Source: Dryomyza anilis (Eukaryota > Arthropoda > Insecta > Diptera > Dryomyzidae). Taken from it: a DNA stretch of 64,000 nucleotides. The stretch covers positions 4,298,501 through 4,362,500 of the forward strand of contig OX638133.1 of assembly GCA_951804985.1 (NCBI GenBank). The letters run 5' to 3'. Made by a program: the position numbers and the translations under genes. The notes beneath the pieces are model-generated. The model saw only the letters and a list, made by a program, of their open reading frames with translations. It was not told the DNA's origin and did no database searches. Positions 1 to 11,951 of the stretch are shown here, piece after piece. Position 1 is the stretch's first letter. Each line of letters starts with the position of its first letter.

Positions 1-35
1 AAAATTGAACATTCGCCCCTTTGGCATGATAGTGA
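1..35. mobile_element. right terminus of a family-1 MITE, cut by window edge
   Basis: The terminal motif CGCCCCTTTGGCATGATAGT followed by GACGATAT matches the right ends at 16697 and 61886 and the inverted left ends at 35781 and 61185. Only the terminus is inside the window. Confidence 0.65.
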
Positions 36-582
36 CGATATATAATAATAATTAGCATTTTACAAAAATAAAAAAAATATATATATTTTAAAATTTTTTA
101 TTTCGAAAAAAGTTTGCTCAAAATATTTTTTATATCAGAATTTATAAAAAAAATGTTTCTTATTATGTTATTTATTTATTATTAATTTATTTGTTTGGCT
201 TTTTTGTTACATTTTTATTTTTTTAATTTTATAAATAAGTTAATTTTTTTTAATGCGCCCTATCTGTAAATACCCCTTATTACACCATATTCATCCTGTT
301 TAAAGCTTTGTGCATCGCCTTAAAATACAATTTCGAATTCAATAATTAACCAAAATCATGTATAACATATGTATATAGTTCATACTAAACCAATACCTTT
401 TGTTTAATATGTCTTTGTGTAATATCAGACACATTTGTCTTAACGTTTACCTTCTATCTTCTATTCATACTGTATAAATTCTACAAAACTGTTTCAATAC
501 TATTTTTACCACTTTAGCAATTTCATTATTTCTTCATTATCTTTTCCTATTCTAGTAGAAATGACCCCTATTAGGCTAAAAA
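36..582. other. AT-rich intergenic DNA
   Basis: I see no coding, RNA or repeat structure here apart from A/T runs. Confidence 0.5.
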
Positions 583-803
583 TACACCCAGAAAAAAATA
601 CTATATAAATAATAGTTTTTTACTATTAAAAATAGTCAATAGGATAAATTATTATTTTTATCGGAAAATACCATTAAATACTAGAAAATACCATGACATT
701 GTCATTTAGTTTATATGAAAAGATTTATCTTTTGTATACTATTAAATCAATAATTGACATATTGACCAATTTTAATGGGATTTGAGGGAATTTTCTGGGT
801 GTA
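583..803. mobile_element. MITE-like element with ACACCCAGAAAA ends
   Basis: The segment starts TACACCCAGAAAA and ends TTTTCTGGGTGTA, a short inverted repeat enclosing about 220 bp of AT-rich DNA with no open frame. TA at both tips suggests a TA target duplication. It looks non-autonomous; the superfamily is unknown. Confidence 0.5.
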
Positions 804-1500
804 ATAATAAACTTTTAATTGTTCGAGTTTTGACAGGAAATAAATTAAATATTCCCTTCTCGATTATAACTCAAGAATAATTTCTACTTTTTAAATTATT
901 ATTTTGAAATATTTCATTTTTTAATATAAAAAATTATTAATTTTTTTATGTAAATTTTCTACTTTTTAATTCTACTGTTACCATTTATTTAACGCTTTAT
1001 ATTTTATGTATTTTACATTTTATCATTATAAATCATAAAGCATTCATTAAATTATTTCTATTACTGTCCTAAAATGTTCACAACTAATTACTATTTTACC
1101 AATTAAACTTTATTTGTACACTATAAAATTAAAAAAAAAGGTAGACCGTCTCAAAAATAAATAAATGTTTGCCGTTTGGAACCCAATTGTCGAGTTCTTT
1201 CGAAATATTTTCTTGCGACAATTATAAAAATACTCTCCAGGTTCTCAGATGAAAAATAAATCAGTCATTCTCGAGTTCAGTGAGTTTTTTAAAATAGAAA
1301 TTTGTCGATTTGACAATGAATAACATTATTCTGGGGGCAATAATTCGAATGAAACAAAGTCAAATGAATTAATGGAAGAATTTCTATATAAACTCGAGAA
1401 TTGGAGCCCTACTACTAAAATTTTATGTTGACTTATTTCCAAAATATTTCTGCTCTGCAATGAACCGTTCGTGATTTGTGCCGTTTGACAGAAAAAATTT
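804..1500. other. AT-rich intergenic DNA with scattered TCGAGTTC words
   Basis: No gene is supported. The part from about 1190 to 1420 has several TCGAGTTC/CTCGAGAA words resembling decayed family-3 MITE sequence, but no boundaries can be drawn. Confidence 0.3.
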
Positions 1501-1745
1501 ATTTCTGTTTAGTTCACCCATTTCAATAAATCAATAGATCATTCTATGACTCGAAATAATAAGAAAATTAAAAAAAAAATCTAATTTGCACTCAGTTTAT
1601 GATACAAGGTGTTTAAGAATAGCATATTACTGACATAACTTGGCATAAATTGGTTATGAAGCTTAATCTATAAATAAATCTATTGATACTTCATTCATAC
1701 TTATATATGAGACAATTAAATTACCATTCCAATGGTGTACCTGAT
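1500..1745 (+). mobile_element. fragment of dispersed repeat family 5
   Basis: The order of short matches (GATCATTCTATGACT, then ACAAGGTGTTTA, then a TTACTGACATAACTT-like stretch, then TTACCATTCCAATGGT) parallels 48797-49300 and, inverted, 24515-25000. This is a diverged partial copy. Confidence 0.4.
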
Positions 1746-2352
1746 TTCTTTTTCAACCACCAAATCATTAGATCCGCGCACGAGCGAGATTTTCGAGACT
1801 CTAATTCAAAAATGAAAAAACTCTCGAATCTCCTTTCGAGTTTTGATCGTATTTTTAAAGTAATAGAAGGTCCTCAATTTAGAATCACATCTCGTATTTC
1901 TAGTTTCGTTCGACCCAGTATGGGTAACGGTTAGAAAAGCAGAAATATTGATGAACACATGTGAGATTTTTCGAGTATCGATCTCGAAAATATTCAAAAT
2001 CTCGAATTTTGTCTCGAATTCATTTCGATTTTATTAAAATAATATGAACTCTATTTAAATCTCGTCTCGAATTTCGAGTTTCGTTCGAGATTCTCGTCTG
2101 ATGCGCATCACCACGCAGAAATACTTTGAAACAAGGTCACATTTAAAGGGCAAACTGCAAACATGATTTTTTCTTCGTGCGGCTGTCCAACGTAGATAAC
2201 CTTTTCATAGTCCCTCACCCTTAATTAGAACTACCTCTTCATAGTGCCATCACCCCTAATTAGAACTATACATTCTAAAATTAAAAATCATTTGCTCACT
2301 GACCTCACTCACCACGAGACTTTTCTCAAAATCTCAGTTGTTTTGATTATAG
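1746..2352 (+). other. intergenic or intron sequence ending in a splice acceptor
   Basis: The part from 1770 to 2110 is rich in CTCGAA/TCGAGA words, probably decayed mobile DNA. The stretch ends in TTTTGATTATAG at 2341-2352, an acceptable fly splice acceptor just before the GC-rich coding exon. Confidence 0.4.
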
Positions 2353-2949
2353 TTCGTGCGTTGCGGTCCGCCGATGCCCGGCGAGGAGAAGGTATGACTA
2401 AAGGAGCTGTCGTCAGCGGTGGCGCGTCGCGCCTCCAGCGCACTCACAGGTGCCGGCAGTAGCGGCGGCGGCAACAACAACAGCAATAGAGATGCCACCA
2501 GTAGCAGCAACAATCGGCTGCGCAGCAACAGTGCGGCACGCACGGGCGGTATGTTAAGTGGACTGCGGTTGCAACTGCTGCGACGCAAAACCATTGACAA
2601 CTCGCGCATAAGGCAGCCGCTGATGGAGGAGCCGCTGACGGGCGCAATGACAACGACGACGACGACGATGGCATCAACAACAACGACGTCGATACCGCTC
2701 ACGACAATGCAGAGCGTAGCAGCAGAGGCGGCAGTGACAGCTGTTGATGCAACAATGACAGCTGTCAGTAGCGCCACTACTGAAATGCAACCACAACAAC
2801 AACAACTACAAACACAACAACATAGTATTAAAAATGGCGGCAATCATGCGGGCGTCATGATTGTCACCACCACCGCCATTACGACGCTGCATGGCAGCAA
2901 CAACAACCTCAGTTTGGATGGCAACAAAATGGCCGACGAGGCGCTGTAA
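2353..2949 (+). CDS. 3' coding exon of unrecognised protein; in-frame TGA-CTA readthrough candidate
   Basis: This is a GC-rich island in AT-rich DNA. After the acceptor AG at 2351-2352 one frame reads FVRCGPPMPGEEKV, meets TGA at 2395-2397, then stays open for 183 codons to TAA at 2947-2949. The part after the TGA is low complexity and typical of fly proteins: Gly/Asn/Ser runs (about 2455-2500), a basic patch with LLRRKTIDNSRIRQPL (about 2570-2620), Thr runs (2650-2700) and a Gln run (2785-2820). The first ATG in this frame is only near 2550, so the frame must be entered by splicing or readthrough. TGA followed by CTA is the most readthrough-prone context known in animals. Alternatively AAG|GTATGA at 2391/2392 is a 5' splice site, giving a 39-nt exon. 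I do not recognise the protein. AATAAA signals follow at about 3057 and 3412. Confidence 0.6.
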
Positions 2950-4086
2950 GCGGTCACCACCTACGAGAGAAGAGTGTGCGGTGCAAAGTGACGGCATTTT
3001 AAACAAAGATTTTAAAACAGAAAAAACTATTTATTTTAATACTAAATGAAAACACATAATAAAAAAAGGCTTTTCTTAATTTTAATTTATATTTTAATGT
3101 TAAACAAAAAAAAAAACTCACTGTCTGTCACTTTGCCCACTGTCCAAAGAGCCGTCAAGACTACCACGAAAGAACCTTCAATAGACTCATTAATTTAGCA
3201 AATCACACAAAACACTACTCAACGTTGTACTCATTCAATACAATAAGTAAGGACTTAAGTAACTACTACTTTTACTACTACTTCTACTACAACTACTACT
3301 ACTTGGCAGTGCCATCAAGAAGTAAAGCAGAAAGAACTACAGGGGGCGCCGCCGTAGGATATAAAATATCCTGGCAACACGACGCGCAAAGAACTTGCAA
3401 AGTTTTGGCGCAAAAATAAACATAAAAAATAAAAAAAATCATCAGGTTACTTTTAAGGCTAAACATGTTTTAGGTTAAGTCAAAACAAAAAAAATACAAA
3501 ATAAAACCACTAAATGTAACTTAAATGAATACAAAAAAAATCAAAATCAATGGCTTCTAATGAGTTGATGTAATAAATGTAAAAAAAACGAAATGAAAAT
3601 GTGCAAAAGTCTGTAGTTTTATTTAATGCGTAGGCTTTTAGGTTTGTTAGTGCCACTTCAGTTCAAGTAAGTACTTTTTTTAGGTTATTTTTTAAATAAG
3701 ACAGCAATGTGTGGACTTTAGATTGTATTAAATATGAATTTGAAGCTTAAAAGTCATGCGTAATGTAATTAAATTAAAGAATAAGCAATAATGATTTCAT
3801 ATATTTATGTTTTATTTGATTTAAGATGTTTTTTATAAAAAAATGCAGACATTAAATATGCCAAAAAAAGAACCTTGGCATACTTTGAGGCTGGCGGCTA
3901 AAAGTACACAAATACACTGTGCAATCAACATTATTAGCAAATACCTAAAAAAAATGTTAATACTTGAAAAATAAAAAAAAATGAATTGTTTGAATAATTT
4001 TAATGTTTACTGTTTAATCTTCAGAGTATTAAATAAGGAATTTTGAAGTATATATTTTTATTTTTTTTATTTTTAAATATTTATTT
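2950..4086 (+). other. probable 3' UTR, then intergenic DNA
   Basis: AATAAA-like signals occur near 3057 and 3412. A (CTA/CTT)n microsatellite lies at about 3262-3305. After about 3600 I see only A/T-rich sequence. Confidence 0.4.
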
Positions 4087-5165
4087 ATTGCCAGTTCGGC
4101 TAAATTGCTGACTACATTAAATTTGGTCGGTAATGCAGTTTTTACTAATTCAATTTTGAATATTTCGAGTAAACCAAATTGAACTAAATTGGATAACCAC
4201 AAACAGACATACAATAATTGATTTATTTGGACTGTAATGATTACCGGTTACGATTTAGAGATCGAATGAAAACCCATACAATTTAATTCAGTCAGCAACT
4301 AAGTCGAACACGTACACTCTCTTAAATTTGATCTTGCTTTACAAATCATTGATAAAAGTTAATATTAAAATTTGTCGGTAATGTAGTGTCAGACTTTTCA
4401 ATTTAGCGAATTTTCCAGCGGACAAAATTGAACTAAATTAGATGACAGCAAACACACATATGATAATCGATTGATTTTGGACTTTAGCATTATCAGTTAC
4501 CGAATGGAGATCGAATGAAAAATCGTTCAATTTAGTTTAGTCATCAATTTAGTCGAATTCACACACAGCCTTAGTATTTAAATAAAATTAAATTAAAAGT
4601 TTTTTAATATTTTGAGTACGTTTTTATATCATGCGTGTGTTTGAGTTCGACTAAAGTACTGACTAAACTAAATGTTGTCTGCATTTTATAAATTCAGTTT
4701 AGCAAATTTTTGAGTACTCTAAATTTAACTAAATTGGGTGACAGCATAGTTTAGTTTAGTCAGCAATTATGTCGAACTGTCACATACCATAAAAATTCAA
4801 ATTACCAAAATGTTAGTGAGTTAGTGTTTAAATGAAAATACCACAAGAATTGTCATTTTATATTGGCTTATTTTCATAAATTGCAACAGCTGAAATGTAC
4901 CACAGTTTTCCTTAATTATCAAAAATTATTATTAAATTCTATTAAGGGTATGTGCGAGTTTCTATAGATTTGAAGACTAAATAAAATTCTGTCGATAATG
5001 CAGTGTTTGTTATTAACTTAGAAAATTTTCTAACAATTAAAATTGAAATTAAATAAAAGAAAGCAAACGATTACTTTACATATTATAGATTACCGAATAA
5101 CGACCGAGTCAATAACTACAATTTAGTTTAGTATTCAAATTTAGATGAAGTTGACACATACTCAA
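4087..5165. mobile_element. cluster of four diverged family-4 MITE copies
   Basis: Four segments (about 4087-4316, 4370-4572, 4635-4790, 4945-5165) share ends with GTTCGACTAAATTGCTGACT on one side and AGTCAGCAATTTAGTCGAA-like sequence on the other. Each holds internal GGTAATGCAGT and ATTGAACTAAATTGG words. None has a coding frame. They are probably non-autonomous copies decaying at different rates. Confidence 0.6.
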
Positions 5166-5974
5166 TACTACAATCACTACACAGAAAAAAAAAATAATCG
5201 ACGTAAATATAGCAACCGACATTAATTGCATACATTAATCAGTGCAATAATGAAATTCAGTATTTTAAGGAAAACATTAGCTATTCTCGTTAAATCAGCA
5301 ATTATGTTTGCTAATTTGAATATTTTTACGTCAATGCAGCAAATTATATTAGCTAAAACTGCGCCAACTAAATAATTTAAAGAGAACATTGATACACCGA
5401 TGCTCCGTTCACGACAAATGTGCGCCTGTTTATTCTAAGAATATTTTCATACAAACAATGTACAGTGGAACTCTAATTCTTTTACATATTACAGCAAAAG
5501 GGTCTGGCTTACTTTTGACATTATAAGAAAAATATTATCGATTTTAAGAAATAATCAAGAAAATAACTGAATTTCAAATTTTTGTTTTCTAATTGATCAT
5601 AAGCACTGTGCAAGTAGTTCAAAACTATGTAATAAAACATTTTTTAATAATAAAAACATTTATGAATATAAATACCGTAAAATGTAATTTTGCCTTTTTA
5701 AAATTTTCAAAAATCTGTAACTTGAAAAATATCTTTCAGAAACAAAAACATAAATTATTTGTGGTTAAGTTTTGACAAATTTCAATCCAGCGGACAACTT
5801 CGATTTTTTAAGCTGGACATTTCAGAAATAATGCCCCATATGTAAGTATAAAATATGTTAAAATGATTGCATTCCTTCAACGGGTACATCCACTATACAT
5901 CAGTTTCAAAATTAGAGGTATTTTCCGGCGGTTTTAACATTTTTTTTTTTAAATGTAAATTAGAAACATATATT
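5166..5974. other. AT-rich intergenic DNA
   Basis: I see nothing I can support as gene or RNA. The part 5180-5360 begins ACACAGAAAAAA and holds several GCTAATTT words, possibly another decayed MITE. Confidence 0.3.
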
Positions 5975-6206
5975 AAGGGTTTGTACGAGTTCGACTAAAT
6001 TGCTGACTAAACTAAATTGTACGACTTTGATTTGATCTGCATTCGGTATCCGCTAATTGATAAAGTCCATAATCAATCGATTATCATATGTCTGTTTGCT
6101 GTCTTCCCATTTAGTTCAATTTAGTTTGCGCGAAAATTTGCTAAATTGAAAAATAAACACTGCATTACTGCATAGTCATCAATTTAGACGAATTTGCAGA
6201 CACCCT
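5975..6206. mobile_element. family-4 MITE, best-preserved copy
   Basis: It begins AAGGGTTTGTACGAGTTCGA and ends in the near-inverse TTAGACGAATTTGCAGACACC, giving terminal inverted repeats of about 40 bp around a 230-bp body. The inside matches the four copies at 4.1-5.2 kb. Confidence 0.6.
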
Positions 6207-7334
6207 ATTTTTTCATATCTAAAATAAAAATACAACTTTTTTTAATAATTCAAATAAATATATGTTACACAGTGTAATTTTTAGAAAATATTGCATACTT
6301 TTAGGCATGTACAAAAGGCTAAATTTTCATCGTTCTGTAAGTAAAGTGCCCTCTAATTAGCACTTCTTAACATGTTTTACAAAAGATAAATTAAACCTAA
6401 TTATGCCAAATAATGCTACATTTAAAAAATGCTAATTAGACAAAGCATACCCAGAAACATTAATTATGTTGCACAGTGTGCTGGTGGAGGAGGCGAACCA
6501 AGACAACCAGCAGATTGAATAATATTTTCTAATTGCTACCAAATATCAGCAGCAGCAACAACAATGTCTAAGGACGACAGTCTGTTATAGTCACGTGCTG
6601 TCTACAGGACATGGGCCTTAAAATGCCATCGAAAATGAGCGGCATAACTCGAGCTGCTCCAGCATAGATTGATGAATATTTTGAAGCAATTAGACGTCTG
6701 CAACGAACGGCAGACAGAGACACAGACATCGCATGAAAATTTAAGTCACTCGCATAGTCAAAGTACATTGATGCCTTTGAGCCTGACATTGGCAGTCTGT
6801 CAGCCAGGCAAATATGCAAGTATTAAGGACTTCAGTGCTTCGGTGTGCTTAAGTGGCGTCGTGTCGCGACGTTGCCAATTAAAATAGGATTTAAAAGTGT
6901 TGCACTCTATGATTGTTGAGCTGCGGGTTTAAAGGACTCAATTAACAAGAGCAATCAATGTATGCCTTCATGGTGTAATAAAAGAACTAAATTAAAAGAC
7001 CTAATTTAGACTTAATTCGTAATATGCACTTTAAAATTACTACGTTACTAGATATCTTTTGCATTCAATTTTGTAATAGATGTTAAATAAAATAATAAAG
7101 TATTATTTTATTTGTTGAAGTAACTAATACATTTAATATTTATCGTAAAAATTTTGTATTTTACGTCTATTAATCAGAAGCTGGGGTAGCCTGGCATTAC
7201 ATGGCGTTCAATATTAACTCGGTGGAACAGTCAATAAATATTCAATTTCTTAATGAAAATATAAATCAGACTATGTACTAAAATTACTAATAGTCCTTTC
7301 TAGACCCAGAGAAGGCTTTTCAATATTAATTCCT
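6207..7334. other. unannotated intergenic DNA
   Basis: The part from 6480 to 6900 is less AT-rich and has short CAG/CAA runs, but open frames there are short on both strands and lack splice context. I call no gene. Confidence 0.35.
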
Positions 7335-8073
7335 ATCCAGTCTAACATGTCTCGGAAAACTTCGATACCTCGAAGCTTTCTCGAACTAACTTCGAACAAA
7401 AAGTTCAATCTTGTAGCTTTATCGCATTCAAATTTAAGGACAACCCAGGATGTCATTCGTTTCGATATCGTTACGAGAACATTGCGAGTAGATAGAGAAA
7501 TCACTCGATATCGGATCCGTTCTCGTAACGATATTGAACGTCAAATTGGACCTACATGGTAGGTAGATATCGAAACGTTCTGTCGTAGTTTTCTCGATAC
7601 GAGAAGTGTTTCGAAATCGTATCGATATCGAAGACAAAAAAGATCAAAGTTCGATTTTGCTGCGAAAAATATTACGATATCGATTTGATAAATGTTTAAT
7701 TATCGTATCTTGTCAAATCTATTTTTAAAATTAGAATCGAGAAAGCAACGAGATCGAACTTTTTAATCGAAGTTATTCGAGAAAGCTTCGAGGCATCGAA
7801 GGTCTCCGAGACATGGCAGACTAGAAAGATTCGATATTGAAGCATTTAGTATATCGATATATTTTTCGATGCAATCTCGAACTTGTTTTCTTCGATATTC
7901 TTTCGATTTCGAAAAATTTCTCGTATCGTTCCGAGAGAATGCATCGAATTCTACTCACTATGTATATTAAATTTAACGTTCGATATCGTTCCGAGAACGG
8001 GGACGATGTCATGTCATTTCTCCATTTACTCGCACTAATCTCGTAACGACGTCGAAATGAATGGAAAACTGGG
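7335..8073. mobile_element. family-3 MITE with a second copy inserted inside it
   Basis: A + oriented copy begins at 7335 (CCAGTCTAACATGTCTCGG), breaks off near 7440, resumes near 7826 and ends at 8073 (ACTGGGG). Between lies a complete - oriented copy, 7444-7825, with ends CCCAGGATGTCATTCG and GACATGGCAGACTAG. The reference arrangement is the uninterrupted copy at 10996-11394. All are rich in TCGATATCG and TCTCGAAC words and have no transposase frame. Confidence 0.65.
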
Positions 8074-10995
8074 GAGTGAGCAACGTCATTTTCTGAATAT
8101 GAAAAGACGATGTGAATAAAAAAAAACCGAATATATGGAAGAGACCAAGTTAGGATAGAAATAGCCCACATGTGGTTCGGCATATATTTTAATTAAAAAA
8201 GACAAAAAGGCTTTTAAAAGGTATTTGGTGGAACCTCTGTGGCAAATTAGCCCATGAGATTTTTTTTGTTAAAATTTTCTTTTTCGAAAAAAACTATTTC
8301 GAAAATATTTTTTTTTTATTTAAAAAAAAAAAAATCGAAAAATTATTTAAATTTTTTTTTTTTTTTCCGAACAAAATTTTTTATTTTAAAAAAAAAATTG
8401 TTAATTTTTATTTTTTTATTTTAGTATAATTTTTCATAATATTTATGAATAAAATACTCACATTGAAATTTATTGTTCTTTATTATAAATTATTGAATTA
8501 ATTTATTTGAATTTAAACTCACTAAAACTTCCCTTTATCTGCCATCTGCTGACTGCATTTGCCAACATTCTCGCAGGCTCTTTTATTGCAGCAATAAAAA
8601 TGCTTCTGAGTGAAATTAAAAATAAATTGCCATGGCATATCCTAGCATCAGGTCGGCAACAATTTAAGCCTTGACTGACTGAGAACAACAAGCACAAATG
8701 CCAGAAATACAACAACAACAGAATTGCATGTTCTCTTTAAAAATTCAACAAAGCAAAAATTGTATACAAAATAACAATGCAAACAATTTGCTGATAATGC
8801 AATGCAACAACGTTGCCACAGGATATCACCAGAAAGGCTATCGTAAAAAGAACAGAGCAAAAATAAAAAAAGAGCAGAGCCAAAAAAAAATGCCAATGTA
8901 AAAAATGCGCAAAGTGTTCGGTCAACAAGCGTAATAAAAAGCATACCAACAAAAACTGAAAGTTCTTCTAATATTTTATGCTTTTAGCAGCAATAATAGT
9001 AGCAACAGCAACAACATCAGACAACACGTCAACAATGCAGTTCAGTCAACAAGTTGCAAGGACTGCAGAAAATGCCTTGTATAAGAAAAAAAGAGAAGAA
9101 AAAAATTGAAATAAACGTTTGTCACCTTCGTCGTTTTAAATGGTGGCAAAAACTCGGAAGTTTGTGTTGACCAACAACAAACGAAATACTGCACAAACGT
9201 GTGGTAAAAAAACCACAAAAACTTCTTGTTTTTGTTCAAGAATATCTGATATTAAAGTTAGTTGTCTGAACAAAAATCTTCAGTTGAAAATCTTGATACA
9301 AAAACTAGTTGTGGTTTTGAAATTAGTACTTCTTATTAGTTTATCTTCTGTTCCAATTTATTTTTATTTTTACAATGAAATTTTTATATCCTTTTTAGGG
9401 AAAATACCATATTTTTAAGTCTTCAATATATTTTTTTTTCTTTTCGTGCGTGCACCGAATTACGATTTATTTACAGTACTCTACTTGGTATGACCATGAA
9501 ATTGGTCAATAGTATGCACACCATTAATTTAATAATATTCAAACTGTTAATACAATATGTTGTTATATAATGAACTCTTTTAAATACAATAAGCAAGACT
9601 TATAAAAGACTCAATAAATATTTTGACACGTATTATTAATTTTATGGTATAGTCGATTGGAATTCACATCTAAAAAACACACAGAAAAAGTAACAAAAGT
9701 TGCAAATGTTTATAACACTTTTCTATAACACAGTTTTCAATAACGCAACACTAGTGATGATCAAAAAAGTCTTGTTCTTGCATTTTGTGCAACAAGCTTT
9801 TAATAGAATTTTTGACGGGAAATTTGTTGTACCACAAAGAAAACTCGATGTTGTTGCCAACCTGCTAGCTGTACTAGATACATACATATAGTGTTGTGCC
9901 ATGCGTCTGTCCGTTGTCATGCGTCTATTTGTTGTCATGCGTCTGTTTGTTGCCATGCGATGATACAGGACAGCAACGAAGAGTTGTCGTTGTGAAAGTG
10001 TGTGTATACGCATTTTAATTCGTTATTGTTGCATTCTCTTCTTTTTGTTCGTTTTCGTTATGTATCGTTTGAGTTTGTGTTCCCCTGCAAGATACTATTC
10101 GTGTTTTCTTGACATACGGTATGTGTAGCATATGGATTTTTTTTAATCTCTGACGAAAACAGAAATATGCCTATACGAAATATTCCTTATATTTATTATG
10201 AATGTATATGTTCATTTTATTATGGCCTTGAGATTTTTAATTGTCTCGTCAACATCACTTGATTTATACAATTATTTTTTATTAGTCAATTAATGTTGAA
10301 ATATAATTCAAATTTTTATGTTATTGGATTTTTTTTTTGTTAGTAAAAAAAAAAATTATTTTTCGTTGAACAAATTGAAAATATGGAAAATAAGTAACTT
10401 AAATACAATTAGTGTTCAAATTCTATTCGTTTTCATAATTACGAAGAACAAGACCGAAAACAAGATCATATGTTCCTATGCAAGAACAAGAGCAAGACTT
10501 AGCGGGCAAGAATAAGATTACCATTTCTTGCCTTGTTCTTGCAAATGATCATTACTACACAGCACAACAACAAACATTACCGCGATCTAAATATGATTTT
10601 TCAATGGACATCAATATTATAATGCCTACCTCAACTCAGTTTTTTCAGATTGCCTCAACTTTTGGAGTTATTACAAATATATGGCAATTCTATGGTTTTT
10701 TTAAATAAGTTGGTCCTTAACTTTTCACAGATTTGAGTTTTCGATCACATTTCTTTTGTACTCTTAAATTTAATCAATAAAATAAATTATTATTTTAATT
10801 GGTAAATACGAATAATAAAATATTTTTTTCAGAGATTTTTAAACATTTCGGAACAATAAAATCAAACATTTCTAACACTTGGATTTTTTCAATTATAAAA
10901 TTCTTATTTAAAGGGGCATGTTCTAACTTTCGATCGAATTCCAATCCAATTTCATATAAAATATGTAAAATAAATTGTTTTGAATTCGATGTTTC
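8074..10995. other. intergenic DNA with simple repeats
   Basis: The part 8230-8420 is nearly pure A/T with long homopolymers. At 9898-9962 an 18-bp unit like CGTCTGTTTGTTGTCATG occurs about four times. A CAAGA/AGAACA-rich patch lies near 10440-10510. Open frames are short and no gene is supported. Confidence 0.4.
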
Positions 10996-11394
10996 CCCAG
11001 TCTGCCATGTCTCGGAGACTTTCGATGCCTCGAAGCTTTCTCGAATAACTTCGTTAAAAAAAGTTCGATCTCGTTGCATTCTCGATTCTAATTTTTAAAA
11101 ATTTTCGTACATTCAAATTCTTTGACAAGATACGATATTTAAAGATTTACCAAATCGATATCGCAATATTTTTCGCAGCAATCTCGAACTTTGATCATTT
11201 TTTTCTTCGATATCGTTCCGATTTCGAAAAATGTCTCGTATAGAGAAAACTCCGACAAAATGTTTCGATATCTACCTACCATCTAGGTCCAATTTGACGC
11301 TCGATATAGTTACGAGAACGTCTCCGATGTCGTGTGATTTCTCCATCTACTCGCATGGATCTCGTAACGATATCGATACGAATGGCATACTGGG
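10996..11394 (+). mobile_element. family-3 MITE, complete copy
   Basis: It starts CCCAGTCTGCCATGTCTCGG and ends with CGAATGGCATACTGGG; the tips are inverted repeats (CCCAGTmTGCCAT). The body of about 400 bp is built of TCGATATCG-like words. It is non-coding and serves as the reference for the copies at 7.3-8.1 and 57.3 kb. Confidence 0.7.
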
Positions 11395-11792
11395 TCAGTA
11401 CAAAAATTTGTTTTGCAATGAATTCAATACGTTTGCTTTGACTTCAACGATTTAACTTTGTTTGCCAAACACATTTTTTGTCGTGTGACATCAAATTCAA
11501 AACCGTTTGTTTACAAATTGTTTATGAATTCGATCTGAATTCGATTGAAAGCGGGAACAATGGTCGAAAATAGTATATTTGAAATTCATTAAATCTGCTA
11601 AAAATGTCATTATAGTTAAACTATTTTTTTTTTTTTTGACCATCTGGCAGTCATTAATAAAAATTGAATTACCTATTTTGTTTAGAAAAAGAAACTTTGC
11701 GAAATTTTTATTAAATGATTTGTGAGTAATATAAATATTTGATGAATATGTAAATATTAAAATTATATGCATTTCATTGGCAGTTCCAAGAG
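11395..11792. other. region downstream of the Zasp66-like gene
   Basis: AT-rich with no supported feature. It lies beyond the poly(A) signal of the - strand gene. Confidence 0.4.
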
Positions 11793-11798
11793 TTTATT
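11793..11798 (-). terminator. poly(A) signal AATAAA for the long Zasp66-like transcript
   Basis: On the - strand AATAAA lies 36-41 nt after the stop codon at 11834, the first such signal after the last exon. Confidence 0.55.
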
Positions 11799-11833
11799 AA
11801 AGTCTTCTACTCTACGAGGTGGCAGCACAGCAG

Positions 11834-11951
11834 CTACTGCTTTTCCGCAGTCGGCTGCAGTTTGTCCATTAGTTGCTGCTTGGCCAGCAGTTGAATGCGT
11901 TGCTCGACGAGACCGAGTGGCTTGCGAGGCACCAGATGGCAAGTGGATTGC
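11834..11951 (-). CDS. Zasp66: Zasp66-like exon 8 (last coding exon)
   Basis: Acceptor CCCTTTAG precedes base 11951. The first base completes the AA left by exon 7, giving Lys. The exon then reads QSTCHLVPRKPLGLVEQRIQ and a Gln/Leu/Lys-rich tail of 38 residues ending ...PTAEKQ and TAG. Confidence 0.65.

Noticed and set aside
2334..2843. 169-codon - strand frame (Cys/Val/Leu-rich)
   Set aside because: Antisense of the Thr/Gln/Ser-rich + strand coding exon.
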